Below are positions 26,537-34,510 of a stretch of 64,000 bases of DNA, one piece after another. The stretch lies in contig JBCCEW010000028.1 in NCBI GenBank assembly GCA_039030075.1, forward strand, positions 1 through 64,000, written 5' to 3'. Under the pieces are notes generated by a model that was given only the letters and a program-made list of their open reading frames with translations, ran no database searches and had not been told where the DNA came from. The translations under genes and the position numbers were made by a program. The DNA is from Myxococcota bacterium. GTDB taxonomy: Bacteria; Myxococcota_A; UBA9160; SMWR01. Position 1 is the first letter of the stretch, and every line of letters starts with the position of its first letter.

Positions 26537-27123
26537 CCCTGGGAATGTTGTTGTTCGACGACGTGGAGGAGCTCGACTTCGTCGGGCCCTGGGAGGTGTT
26601 CGCCTCGCTCGCCCAGGCGCGCGACGACCTCGAGGTGTTCACGGTCGCCGAGCGCGGGGACACGGTGCGCTGTGCGAAAGGGCTGCGGGTGCTGCCCGAT
26701 CGGACCCTCGACCAGGTGACCCAGCTCGATGTGGTGCTGGTGCCTGGCGGGCAGGGCACGCGGCGCGAGGTGGAGCGGCCCGAGCTCGTCGAATGGCTGC
26801 GGAAGATCGGGCCCGGGACGACCTGGACGACCAGCGTGTGCACCGGCTCGCTGCTGCTCTGCGAAGCCGGTCTGACCCAGGGGCGCCGGGTGACGACCCA
26901 CTGGAACTTCGTCGAGACCCTGCGGGCGCGATATCCCGACGTCGAGGTGCTGGCGGACGTGCGCTACGTCCGCGACGGCTCGCTCGTGACGGCGGCCGGC
27001 GTCTCCGCGGGGATCGACATGGCGCTCTGGCTGGCCGGTCAGCTCTACGGAGTCGACGTGGCGCGCACCGTGCGGCGCTACATCGAGTACGACCCCGCGC
27101 CGCCCTACCTCGCCGAGGTCTGA
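26527..27123 (+). CDS. DJ-1/PfpI-family protein (isonitrile hydratase-like)
   Basis: A 198-residue single-domain protein, homologous to the sensor domain of the gene before it. It has LFDDVEELDFVGPWEVF at the start, VLVPGGQGTR, the nucleophile elbow TSVCTGSLLLCEAGLTQGR with Cys near 100, and VTTHWNF. The pattern is close to isonitrile hydratases (cyclohexyl-isocyanide hydratase), which turn isocyanides into N-formamides. Many relatives are annotated this way without proof. ATG at 26527 lies inside the regulator's last codons, a sign of translational coupling. Confidence 0.85.
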   Translation: MALTLGMLLFDDVEELDFVGPWEVFASLAQARDDLEVFTVAERGDTVRCAKGLRVLPDRTLDQVTQLDVVLVPGGQGTRREVERPELVEWLRKIGPGTTWTTSVCTGSLLLCEAGLTQGRRVTTHWNFVETLRARYPDVEVLADVRYVRDGSLVTAAGVSAGIDMALWLAGQLYGVDVARTVRRYIEYDPAPPYLAEV

Positions 27124-27134
27124 GTCGGCAGAGC

Positions 27135-28004
27135 TTGGGCTTTCGGCGACGAGCTGCGAAGATCGGCGTCGAGGGGGGCGTCGCTCTGACCGGTTTCCGA
27201 CAGCGCTCGCTGCAGCCGTGGTCGCGCTGGATCCGCGCGGCGACGCCGTCCCCGGGCCCGCGACCGCCGCGTCGCCAGCGGGTCTACCGGGTCGAGCTCG
27301 ATGGCATGCCGTGCAAGCGCGTCGTGTTCGCGGACTCCCACCACGCCGCCGACTGCGCCCAGCGGCTGCGGCAGTTCGCCGCCGACCGTATCTACCCGTT
27401 GCTGCTGCTGGAGCGCGAGCGCGAGCTGTGGGTCGAGTTCATTCCCGGGGAGCCCGTGGGGCGGGGAGACGAAGCGGTGCTCCCGGACCTCGCCGCGCTG
27501 CTGGCCACGCTCCAGAAGCGCGCGCCGCGGCGCGTCCCGCTGCGCGAGACCCCCTGGCTCACCGAGCTACGTGCGGACCTCGCGTTCCTGGAACAGGTGC
27601 GCGTCCTGGATCGAGCCACCGCCGGAGCGCTGTCCGAGTGGGCCGACGGGATCGCGCCCTCCCACGTGTGGGAAGGCGTGGACTGCAGCGACGCCATTCC
27701 GAAGAACTTCGTGACGTCTCCGAGCGACCGGCTGCGGGCCGTCGACATCGAGAGCCTCGCGGCCGACCAGCTGCTCGGGGTCGGCGCCGCGAAGGCGTGC
27801 CTGCGCTGGTGGACCCGGCCCGACGCGTGCGCCGCGTTCCTCGACGCCCTGAAGGCCCAGGGCTGCCCCGACTATTTTGCGTATTTCCCCTTCGTCGAGC
27901 TGTCGTTCCGCGCGTTCTGGCTCAAGAGCTCACTCCTCGAGGGGAAGAAGAAGTTCGTGAATCCGGGGATTTTGACGGGACTCCTCGAAAGCAGTTCGGG
28001 TTGA
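27135..28004 (+). CDS. kinase-like protein of a glycan cluster, function unknown
   Basis: About 289 residues. The C-terminal half has SHVWEGVDCSDAIPKNFV and, 15 residues on, RAVDIESL. This spacing recalls the catalytic HxDxxxKN and metal-binding D-x-E of sugar or lipopolysaccharide kinases (KdkA/APH-like), with the first His absent or shifted. An N-terminal lobe with basic residues and a Lys (GMPCKRVVF) fits an ATP lobe. I infer a lipopolysaccharide-type kinase, possibly with altered activity. The start is unclear: TTG at 27135 is chosen; ATG at 27303 would remove part of the N-lobe. Its stop overlaps the next start (TTGA). Confidence 0.55.
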   Translation: MGFRRRAAKIGVEGGVALTGFRQRSLQPWSRWIRAATPSPGPRPPRRQRVYRVELDGMPCKRVVFADSHHAADCAQRLRQFAADRIYPLLLLERERELWVEFIPGEPVGRGDEAVLPDLAALLATLQKRAPRRVPLRETPWLTELRADLAFLEQVRVLDRATAGALSEWADGIAPSHVWEGVDCSDAIPKNFVTSPSDRLRAVDIESLAADQLLGVGAAKACLRWWTRPDACAAFLDALKAQGCPDYFAYFPFVELSFRAFWLKSSLLEGKKKFVNPGILTGLLESSSG

Positions 28005-29248
28005 GCGCGGCCCCGCGACTGGCGCTCTTCCTGCGCTCGCTGGGCGCGGACGGGGCCGGGGCCGAGCGCAATGCGCTGATCCTCGCGGGCGACTTCGCGG
28101 CCCGCGGTTTCCCGGTGGATCTCGTCCTCGCCCGCCGGCGCGGACATCTCGCGCAGGACGTACCGCCCGAGGTGCGAACGATCGAGTTGGGCACCGGGGG
28201 CGTCGCCGGGCCCTGGCGCGCGGCCTTCGGCGATCCGCGCGGCGCGCGGCGCCTGGGTCCCGCGCTGAGCCACCCGAGCGCATCGCCGGTTCTCGGCGCC
28301 GCACCGGCGTTGGCCGATTACCTGCGACGAGAACGGCCGCGTGCGCTGCTCTCGTTTCTGACCTACGGGAACGTGACGGCGCTGTGGGCCCGGGCGCGTG
28401 CCGGGGTCGACACGCGGATCGCGATCAGTGAGCGCAACACGCTGAGCGCGCGCGCGCGTTCCGCGCGTGGCCGGCGTTGGCGTGTGCTGCCCGCGTTGGC
28501 GACCGCGTGGTACCCCGACGCGGACGCGATTCTCGCCGTATCCGCCGGTGTCGCCGCCGACCTCGCCGCGGTGACGGGGCTGGGCCCCGAACGGATCCGG
28601 GTCACCGGGAATCCGGTCGTGACGCCGGACCTCCCGAGGCTCGCGGAGCAGCGCCCGGTGCATCCGTGGTGCGCTCCCGAAGCGCCGCCGCTCGTGCTGG
28701 CGGTGGGGAAGCTGAAGCCCCAGAAAGGCTTCGATGTGTTGCTCGACGCCTTCGCGCGGCTGCGGAGCCAGCGGGTGGCCCGGCTCGCGATCCTGGGTGT
28801 GGGCCCCGAGCGGGGCGCGTTGGAACGCCAGGCGGCGCGCCTCGGGCTGGCGCAGGACGTGGCGTTCCCCGGGTTCGTCGCCAACCCGTTTGCCTGGATG
28901 GCGCAGTGCGCGCTCTTCGTCTGCAGCTCGCGCTTCGAGGGCTTGCCCGGTGCGCTGATCCAGGCGCTCGCGTGTGGCGCTCCGGTCGTGAGCACGGCGT
29001 GTCCGAGCGGCCCGACCGAGATCCTGGGCGACACGCTGCCCGACGCGCTGGTTCCCGTCGAGGACGCGGCGGCGCTGGCCGCGGCGATGGCGCGCACCCT
29101 CGAGGCGCCGGGAGACGCGGCCACCCGGCGTCGCTGCGCTGCGCGCTTCTCGGTGGAGCGGGTCGCGCCCCGCTACCTGGAAGCGATGTGCGGTTCGAGC
29201 GTGCGCAGGAAGTCCGCGAGTTCGGCGGCCACGGCGGCGTACCCGTAG
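28001..29248 (+). CDS. GT4-type glycosyltransferase
   Basis: A 415-residue GT-B glycosyltransferase. The N-terminal domain begins LALFLRSLGADGAGAERNALILA; the C-terminal donor domain has VLAVGKLKPQKGFDVLLDAFA, LGVGPERGALE, FPGFVANPF, and the E-x7-E motif in SSRFEGLPGALIQALACG. It resembles WaaG/PglA-type enzymes that extend lipopolysaccharide or capsule chains. The start is most likely TTG at 28001, overlapping the stop of the kinase-like gene by 4 bases. The last 76 bases overlap the convergent glycosyltransferase gene. Confidence 0.87.
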   Translation: MSAAPRLALFLRSLGADGAGAERNALILAGDFAARGFPVDLVLARRRGHLAQDVPPEVRTIELGTGGVAGPWRAAFGDPRGARRLGPALSHPSASPVLGAAPALADYLRRERPRALLSFLTYGNVTALWARARAGVDTRIAISERNTLSARARSARGRRWRVLPALATAWYPDADAILAVSAGVAADLAAVTGLGPERIRVTGNPVVTPDLPRLAEQRPVHPWCAPEAPPLVLAVGKLKPQKGFDVLLDAFARLRSQRVARLAILGVGPERGALERQAARLGLAQDVAFPGFVANPFAWMAQCALFVCSSRFEGLPGALIQALACGAPVVSTACPSGPTEILGDTLPDALVPVEDAAALAAAMARTLEAPGDAATRRRCAARFSVERVAPRYLEAMCGSSVRRKSASSAATAAYP

Positions 29249-30171
29249 GCGGGCGCCGTCGCGCGGCCTGCGGCGGAGAGTCGCTCGCGCAATCCGTCGT
29301 CGTCGGCCAGCGCCAGCAGCGCTTCGGTCCAGGCCTCCAGACTCGTGATGAGCAGACCGTTCACGCCGTCGTCGAGGATGTCCCGATTCGCTCCGACGTC
29401 GCTCGCGACGGCGGGCACGCCGGCGGCCAGGTACTGCAAGAGCTTGTAGGCGCACTTGCCCCGGGACCACACCTCGTTCCGCGCCAGCGGCATGATCCCG
29501 ACATCGAAGCCGGCGACGGTCGCGGCTTCTTCCTTCGCACTCCAGGGGACCCAGCGCACCGGCAGTCGGGGGAGGGCGACGCGGTGTTCGCTCATGGCCA
29601 TCACTTCGATCGGCCGGGCCGCGGCCACCCGCTCCAGTGCGGGGGCGATGGCGGAGACGTAGCCCCAGTTCGAGGCGCGCCCGACCCAGCCGATCCGTAG
29701 CCGGGCAGGCGCCGCGCGCGGCGCCTGGCGGGGAACGTCGATCCGGACCGCGGACGGTACGACGCGGCAGGGAAGTCCGGACGCGTGGCTGGCGAGGAAC
29801 GCGTTGCCCGGGGTGGCCGCGTCGACGCTTTCCAGGGCACGCGCAAAGCCCCGGCGACGTCGTTGGCGTTCCCAGGCGCCGCGCCAGCCGCGTCGCCGAC
29901 CGAACATCACCGCGTCGTCGAAGTCGTAGAGCCGTTTCGCGGGGAGCGAGCGCCACCAGCGGGCGTCGCGGCGCCCTGGTCGCACGCGGTGGAAGAGCAC
30001 GGCGTCCCCCGGCGTCAGCGCGGCGGCCAGGTCCCGTCGGCCCGCGGCCGTGCGGGGGTAGGGCGCGATGCGGCAGGCGATGCCCTCCCGTTCGAGGAAA
30101 GGCGCCATCTGCACCAGGCGGATCCGGGTGGAGGGCGCGTCTTCCTTCTCGAAGACCAGGTGGAGCGGCAT
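29173..30171 (-). CDS. GT-B glycosyltransferase
   Basis: A 332-residue protein with a Rossmann-type N-domain (HLVFEKEDAPSTRIRLVQMAPFLEREG) and a GT1/GT4-like C-domain: LRIGWVGRASNWGYV, VGIMPLARNEVWSRGKCAYKLLQYLAAGVPAVASDVG, and a closing helix. The K-x-x-Q-YLAAG-P-V-ASDVG signature is typical of glycosyltransferases acting on surface sugars. Transcribed against its neighbours. The chosen ATG at 30171 has TACCTT eight bases upstream and no Shine-Dalgarno. Donor and acceptor are unknown. Confidence 0.83.
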   Translation of the reverse strand: MPLHLVFEKEDAPSTRIRLVQMAPFLEREGIACRIAPYPRTAAGRRDLAAALTPGDAVLFHRVRPGRRDARWWRSLPAKRLYDFDDAVMFGRRRGWRGAWERQRRRRGFARALESVDAATPGNAFLASHASGLPCRVVPSAVRIDVPRQAPRAAPARLRIGWVGRASNWGYVSAIAPALERVAAARPIEVMAMSEHRVALPRLPVRWVPWSAKEEAATVAGFDVGIMPLARNEVWSRGKCAYKLLQYLAAGVPAVASDVGANRDILDDGVNGLLITSLEAWTEALLALADDDGLRERLSAAGRATAPAYGYAAVAAELADFLRTLEPHIASR

Positions 30172-30244
30172 GCGCGGCGAAGGTAGCCCTCGGGTGCGGT
30201 GCGTGAGCGACGCGCGATACGCTGCGACGCGGGGGCAGCCAGGC

Positions 30245-31474
30245 ATGCGGCAGTGGAGGCGAACCGGGGCGATCGGCGCGTGCGTGCTCGTGCCGGGGCT
30301 GTGCCTCGCCTTCGGCATGCCGTCCTGGGGTGCGTGGTTCGCCGGAGCCTGCGCGGGTATCGGGGTCTGGCGCGGTGCGGCCGCGCCGATCGCGGCGCTG
30401 CTGCTCGGCGGCGCCGCCGCATGGGCGGGCGCGACCGGCTGGCTCTACGCCAGCGGTGCGGCGGAAGATCTCTTCTACCGACCCCACGAGCGTTTCGCCG
30501 AGTGGAACGCGCGCCACGGACACCGGGCCTACCGGCCGTCCCTGGACGTCCAGGTCCAGGTGCGCCACGGCGATCTGCAGCCCCTCACGCGGGCTCCGAT
30601 CGCCCAACCGCGCCAGGTGCGGTTTCGCACCGATTCGAACGGTTTCCGGAACCTCCGGGACTACGCGGGGGAGCCGTGGGTGTTGCTGGGCGACTCCTTC
30701 GTCGCCGGGTCCGGGAGCGATCACAGCGCCCTGGTGTCCGAGGCGCTCGCGCGCCGGGGCTGGCGCGTCCACAACCTGGGGTTCCCCGGTGGTCCCGCCG
30801 ACTACGCCGACTACTGGCACGCGTTCCGCCAGCGACACCCGGCAGGCCGGCCCCGCCTGCTGCTCTTCGTCTTCGAAGGGAACGATCTACCCGAGCGCGC
30901 CGGACGCACGGTCGCGTCTCCGGCCCGCCGTTCCTGGCGCTACTGGCGGCGCACCCTCGAGGCTCCGTTTCGCGAGACGCTGCTGGCGCGCTTCGTGCGC
31001 TCGGCGACGGGGCGCCTGCTGGGGGCGTCGCGCATCGAATCCGGTGAAGACGTGGAGATCATCCCGCTCGCGCGTGGCAAGGTCGGCTTCTACCGCGCGT
31101 ACATCGAACGAACGCGGGATGCGCAGGTCCCGGAGACACCGCGTTTTGACGCCGCGCTCGCTTCGCTCGCGCCGGACATCGGTGCGGTCTTCTTCGTGCC
31201 CACGAAGTACCGCGTGTACCAGCCGTGGGTCGCGCCAGAGGAGCGATTGAACCACGCGCGCTGGGCGCATCTCGCAGCGCGCTGCCAGACGCTCGGTCTG
31301 GCCTGTCACGATCTCACGCCGGAGCTGCGGCGCGGAGCCGAGGCGTCGCTGGCCGAGGCGCGGCTCGTCTACTGGCGGGACGACACCCACTGGAACGCCG
31401 CGGGGATGGACCTCGCGGCAGAGCAGGTGGCGCTCGTCCTGGCGGCGGGCGGCCGCGTCGGGACGTCCGGGTGA
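30245..31474 (+). CDS. membrane-anchored SGNH-type protein (AlgX/DltD-like)
   Basis: A 409-residue protein. Two or three hydrophobic helices fill residues 8-75 and the rest is periplasmic. The SGNH motifs are WVLLGDSFVAGSG (Ser of GDS), a middle FEGNDLPERAG, and WRDDTHWNAAG (Asp-x-x-His) near the C-terminus, in the arrangement of AlgX/AlgJ-type O-acetyltransferases. It may acetylate the glycan made by this cluster. Its stop overlaps the next gene's GTG start (GTGA). Confidence 0.8.
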   Translation: MRQWRRTGAIGACVLVPGLCLAFGMPSWGAWFAGACAGIGVWRGAAAPIAALLLGGAAAWAGATGWLYASGAAEDLFYRPHERFAEWNARHGHRAYRPSLDVQVQVRHGDLQPLTRAPIAQPRQVRFRTDSNGFRNLRDYAGEPWVLLGDSFVAGSGSDHSALVSEALARRGWRVHNLGFPGGPADYADYWHAFRQRHPAGRPRLLLFVFEGNDLPERAGRTVASPARRSWRYWRRTLEAPFRETLLARFVRSATGRLLGASRIESGEDVEIIPLARGKVGFYRAYIERTRDAQVPETPRFDAALASLAPDIGAVFFVPTKYRVYQPWVAPEERLNHARWAHLAARCQTLGLACHDLTPELRRGAEASLAEARLVYWRDDTHWNAAGMDLAAEQVALVLAAGGRVGTSG

Positions 31475-32148
31475 AGCTCCGCAAGGCGTTGCGCGACGCC
31501 TGGTACACGCCGCCCTTCGTGTCGGGCTGGATCACGCGGCGCTTTCACAAGCTCTTCTACTACCAGCGCGCCCAGACCTGGCGGAACACGCGCTGGCTCG
31601 GCACCGACGTCCGCAAGTGTCCCTTCGATCTCTGGGTGATGCAGGAGCTCGTGTGCGAGCTGCGGCCCGACTGGATCATCGAGACCGGCACGGCGGATGG
31701 CGGGAGCGCGGCGTACCTGGCGTCCCTCTGCAGCCTGCTCGGGCACGGTCGCGTCGTGAGCATCGACTGCGATGACCAGCCCGCGCGTCCCGTCCACGAG
31801 CGCATCGAGTATTGGACCGGCGACTCGGTCGATCCGGCGATCGTGGGCCGGGTGCGCGAGCGGGTGGCCGGAGCGCCAGCGGTGCTGGTGTTGCTCGATT
31901 CGGACCACCGCAGCGACCATGTGCTGCGCGAGCTGCGCGCCTATGGCGATCTCGTGACGCCGGGTAGCTATTGCATCGTCGAAGACGGGAACGTCGGGGG
32001 TCATCCCGTGGCCCGCGAGTTCGGGCCCGGTCCCCAGGAGGCGACCCGCGCGTTCCTGGCCGAGCGCGAGGATTTCGTCATCGATCGCGACCGCGAGAAG
32101 TTCTATCTGACCTTCAACCCGGGCGGGTATCTCCGCCGCACGCGATAG
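31471..32148 (+). CDS. CmcI-like (cephalosporin hydroxylase family) methyltransferase-fold protein
   Basis: A 225-residue protein of the CmcI/RhmT family, which has a SAM-methyltransferase fold. Seen are PDWIIETGTADGGSAAYLASLC (motif I), VVSIDCDDQ, VLLDSDHRSDHVLRELRAYGDLV and YCIVEDGNVGGH. Family members include sugar O-methyltransferases in surface polysaccharide clusters, more fitting here than the antibiotic enzyme the family is named after. GTG at 31471 overlaps the stop of the SGNH gene by 4 bases; asparagine synthase follows after 2 bases. Confidence 0.85.
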   Translation: MKLRKALRDAWYTPPFVSGWITRRFHKLFYYQRAQTWRNTRWLGTDVRKCPFDLWVMQELVCELRPDWIIETGTADGGSAAYLASLCSLLGHGRVVSIDCDDQPARPVHERIEYWTGDSVDPAIVGRVRERVAGAPAVLVLLDSDHRSDHVLRELRAYGDLVTPGSYCIVEDGNVGGHPVAREFGPGPQEATRAFLAEREDFVIDRDREKFYLTFNPGGYLRRTR

Positions 32149-32150
32149 CC

Positions 32151-34010
32151 ATGTGTGGGCTGTGCGGGATCGTGCGCTGGCCGGCGGATCGCCCGGAGGC
32201 GCGCTTGCGTCACGAAGTCGCCGGTATGACCAAGGTGCTCGCCCACCGCGGGCCCGACGGCGAGGGCGTCTGGGTCGATGCGAGCGCCGGTGTGGCACTG
32301 GGCCATCGGCGCCTCGCGGTCATCGACCCGAGTGCGGCCGGACATCAGCCGATGGCCTCGCCCTGCGGACGCTACGTCGTCGTCTTCAACGGCGAGCTCT
32401 ACGACTTCGAGGCGTTGCGCGAGACGGTCGAGGTGGCGGGAACCCGGGTGTCGGGACGCTCGGACACGGCCGTGCTGGTGGCGGCCTTGTCCGCCTGGGG
32501 CGTCGACGGAAGCCTGGCGCGCTTCGACGGCATGTTTGCGCTCGCGATCTGGGACCGTCGGGAACGGCGCCTGCATCTGGTGCGCGATCCGTTCGGCAAG
32601 AAGCCGCTCTACGTGCGCGACGTCGGGAGCTCCGTCTGGTTCGGCTCGGAGCTGAAGGCGCTTCGGGCGCACCCCGAGTACGAGCGAACGATCGATCGGG
32701 AGGCGCTGGCCCAGCACCTCCGCTTCTCGTTCATCGCGGCGCCGCGCAGCATCGATCTCGGCACCGAGAAGCTGTGCGCCGGCGAACACCGGTGCTTCGA
32801 GGCCAGGGGAGGGGAGTCGCGTCGCTTCTTCGATTGGCGTGCGCGTGCCGAAGCGGCCGCCCGGGATCCCTTTCGCGGCAGTCGGGCGGAAGCGCTCGAC
32901 GCGCTCGAGCAGGGGGTCACGGAGGCGGTACGCCGCCGGCTCGTCGCGGACGTTCCCCTCGGCGCGCTGCTCTCCGGGGGCGTGGATTCCGCGCTCGTCG
33001 CGGCCACCGCGCAACAGCAGCAGTCCGCGCCGCTGGAGACCTTTCATGTGGGTTTCTCGGAGGCCGGATTCGACGAGCGCGCTGACGCCGCGGCGGTGGC
33101 GAAGCGGCTCGGCACCCGCCACGAGACCTGGGTGCTCGGGCCCGAGGAGGCGCGCGCGCGGATCCCCGCGCTGCCCTGGCTCTTCGACGAACCCTTCGGC
33201 GACACGGCCCAGCTCGGCATGGCCCTGCTCTGCGAGGCGACCCGACGCGAGGTCACGGTGGCGCTGTCCGGCGACGGCGGCGACGAGGTCTTCCTCGGCT
33301 ATCCGCGGACCCTGCGCTGCGCGCGGCGCGGCCGCTGGCTCGCTCGGGTGCCGGCGCGATGGCGCGAGGTCTTGGGGCAGGCCGCGGAGCGAACCGGGCC
33401 GCGACGCGAGCGGCTCGCGATGGGGGTCAGCGCGGGCGGACCCGACGCCCTGTTCGTGACCGCAGCGAGTCGTCACCCGGCCAACGTGTCGCTGGTGCGC
33501 GGTGTGCGGGGGCCGGTGGAGACCGGCCAGCCCTGGCCGGGAATCGCCGACCCGCTCGCTCGGCTGCGTGCCCTCGACCTCGGCGGTCGACTCCCCGAGT
33601 CGATGTTGGTGAAGGTCGATCGCGCGAGCATGGGACACGGGCTGGAGGTGCGATCGCCGCTCCTCGACCGCGGGCTCGTCGACTTCGCGCTGCGCCTGCC
33701 GACGCACTGGCTCGTGCGGTCCGGACGCGGGAAGTGGCCGCTCCGGCAGCTCCTCGCCCGGCATCTCCCGAAGGCCTGGACCGAGCGGCCGAAGCGGGGC
33801 TTCGCGCTGCCGATCGGGGCCTGGTTGCGCGGGCCGCTGCGCGGCTGGGCCGACGATCTGCTCGCACCGGCAGCGCTCCGGCAACAGGGCCTGTTGGAGG
33901 CCGATGCGGTGGGGCAGATCTGGACGCTCCACTGCAGCGGCCGCGTCGATCGGACGCGCCTCGTGTGGAACCTGGTGGGATTTCAGGCGTGGCTCGCCCA
34001 ACAGGCTTGA
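32151..34010 (+). CDS. asnB: asparagine synthase (glutamine-hydrolysing)-like amidotransferase
   Basis: A 619-residue two-domain enzyme. Cys2 of MCGLCGIV is the N-terminal nucleophile of the glutaminase domain, with HRGPDGEG and FNGELYDF. The synthetase domain has the ATP-pyrophosphatase loop LLSGGVDSALVA (near residue 280), LFDEPFGD and ALSGDGGDEVFLGY. Besides asparagine synthesis, enzymes of this shape in surface-glycan and PEP-CTERM/exosortase loci amidate sugar carboxylates. Because it ends a glycan cluster (CmcI-like gene two bases upstream) I favour that role, but true asparagine synthesis is possible. Confidence 0.88.
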   Translation: MCGLCGIVRWPADRPEARLRHEVAGMTKVLAHRGPDGEGVWVDASAGVALGHRRLAVIDPSAAGHQPMASPCGRYVVVFNGELYDFEALRETVEVAGTRVSGRSDTAVLVAALSAWGVDGSLARFDGMFALAIWDRRERRLHLVRDPFGKKPLYVRDVGSSVWFGSELKALRAHPEYERTIDREALAQHLRFSFIAAPRSIDLGTEKLCAGEHRCFEARGGESRRFFDWRARAEAAARDPFRGSRAEALDALEQGVTEAVRRRLVADVPLGALLSGGVDSALVAATAQQQQSAPLETFHVGFSEAGFDERADAAAVAKRLGTRHETWVLGPEEARARIPALPWLFDEPFGDTAQLGMALLCEATRREVTVALSGDGGDEVFLGYPRTLRCARRGRWLARVPARWREVLGQAAERTGPRRERLAMGVSAGGPDALFVTAASRHPANVSLVRGVRGPVETGQPWPGIADPLARLRALDLGGRLPESMLVKVDRASMGHGLEVRSPLLDRGLVDFALRLPTHWLVRSGRGKWPLRQLLARHLPKAWTERPKRGFALPIGAWLRGPLRGWADDLLAPAALRQQGLLEADAVGQIWTLHCSGRVDRTRLVWNLVGFQAWLAQQA

Positions 34011-34081
34011 CTCGCCGCAGGGGCCGACCGATAAACCCAATCGCGAGGTACACTCCCCGCGGCGCGCGCGCCGGAGGCGCG

Positions 34082-34117
34082 AACGCCCCCTTCCAAAGGA
34101 ACGCCCCCTTCCAAAGG
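34082..34117. repeat. 18-base tandem repeat, two copies
   Basis: AACGCCCCCTTCCAAAGG occurs twice in direct succession (34082-34099 and 34100-34117), followed by a third partial start (AACGCCACC). It lies in the 161-base gap between the asparagine synthase and the small secreted protein, after a -10-like TACACT at 34047-34052. Confidence 0.8.
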
Positions 34118-34171
34118 AACGCCACCCTCGTCGGGAGGCGGGTCCGCCGCTCCTCCGAGAGGTTCGTCGCC

Positions 34172-34435
34172 ATGGCCGTATCGCACCGATCGCTCCCCAC
34201 CCGAGTTCGCGGCCTCGCCGCCGTCCTCACGGCCGGGTTCCTGCTGGGCTGGGCCTCGCCCGTCGCCGCCGACGAGTACGACCCCCAGCGCGCTGGCCAT
34301 CCGGTGCGGATCGCCGCCTACGCGCTGCACCCGGTCGGCGTGATCATCGACGTCCTCCTGCTCCGCCCGGCCCACTGGATCGGCAGCCTCTACGGCGTCG
34401 ACGAGTTCGTCGGGCACGAGCCCTACGTCGACTAG
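34172..34435 (+). CDS. small secreted protein of unknown function
   Basis: An 87-residue protein with a signal peptide (LAAVLTAGFLLGWASPVAA). The mature 55 residues (DEYDPQRAGHPVRIAAYALHP... and a hydrophobic VGVIIDVLLLRPAHW) may form one amphipathic helix or a membrane-associated segment. No family is recognised. Placed just before the lpt genes; GAGG lies about 9 bases upstream of the ATG. Confidence 0.6.
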   Translation: MAVSHRSLPTRVRGLAAVLTAGFLLGWASPVAADEYDPQRAGHPVRIAAYALHPVGVIIDVLLLRPAHWIGSLYGVDEFVGHEPYVD

Positions 34436-34474
34436 TCGATCTCCGCGCCCAGCCGGGCGTTTCGCGCGATTCCC

Positions 34475-34504
34475 TTGGAGTCGCGGGCTTCACTTCGGTA
34501 TGTT
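34475..34504 (+). promoter_or_regulatory. putative promoter of the lptC-lptA-lptB-rpoN-pts run
   Basis: TTGGAG (34475-34480) and TATGTT (34499-34504) are separated by 18 bases. The ATG of lptC starts 6 bases after the -10, so the mRNA may be leaderless. Confidence 0.5.
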
Positions 34505-34510
34505 TATTGC

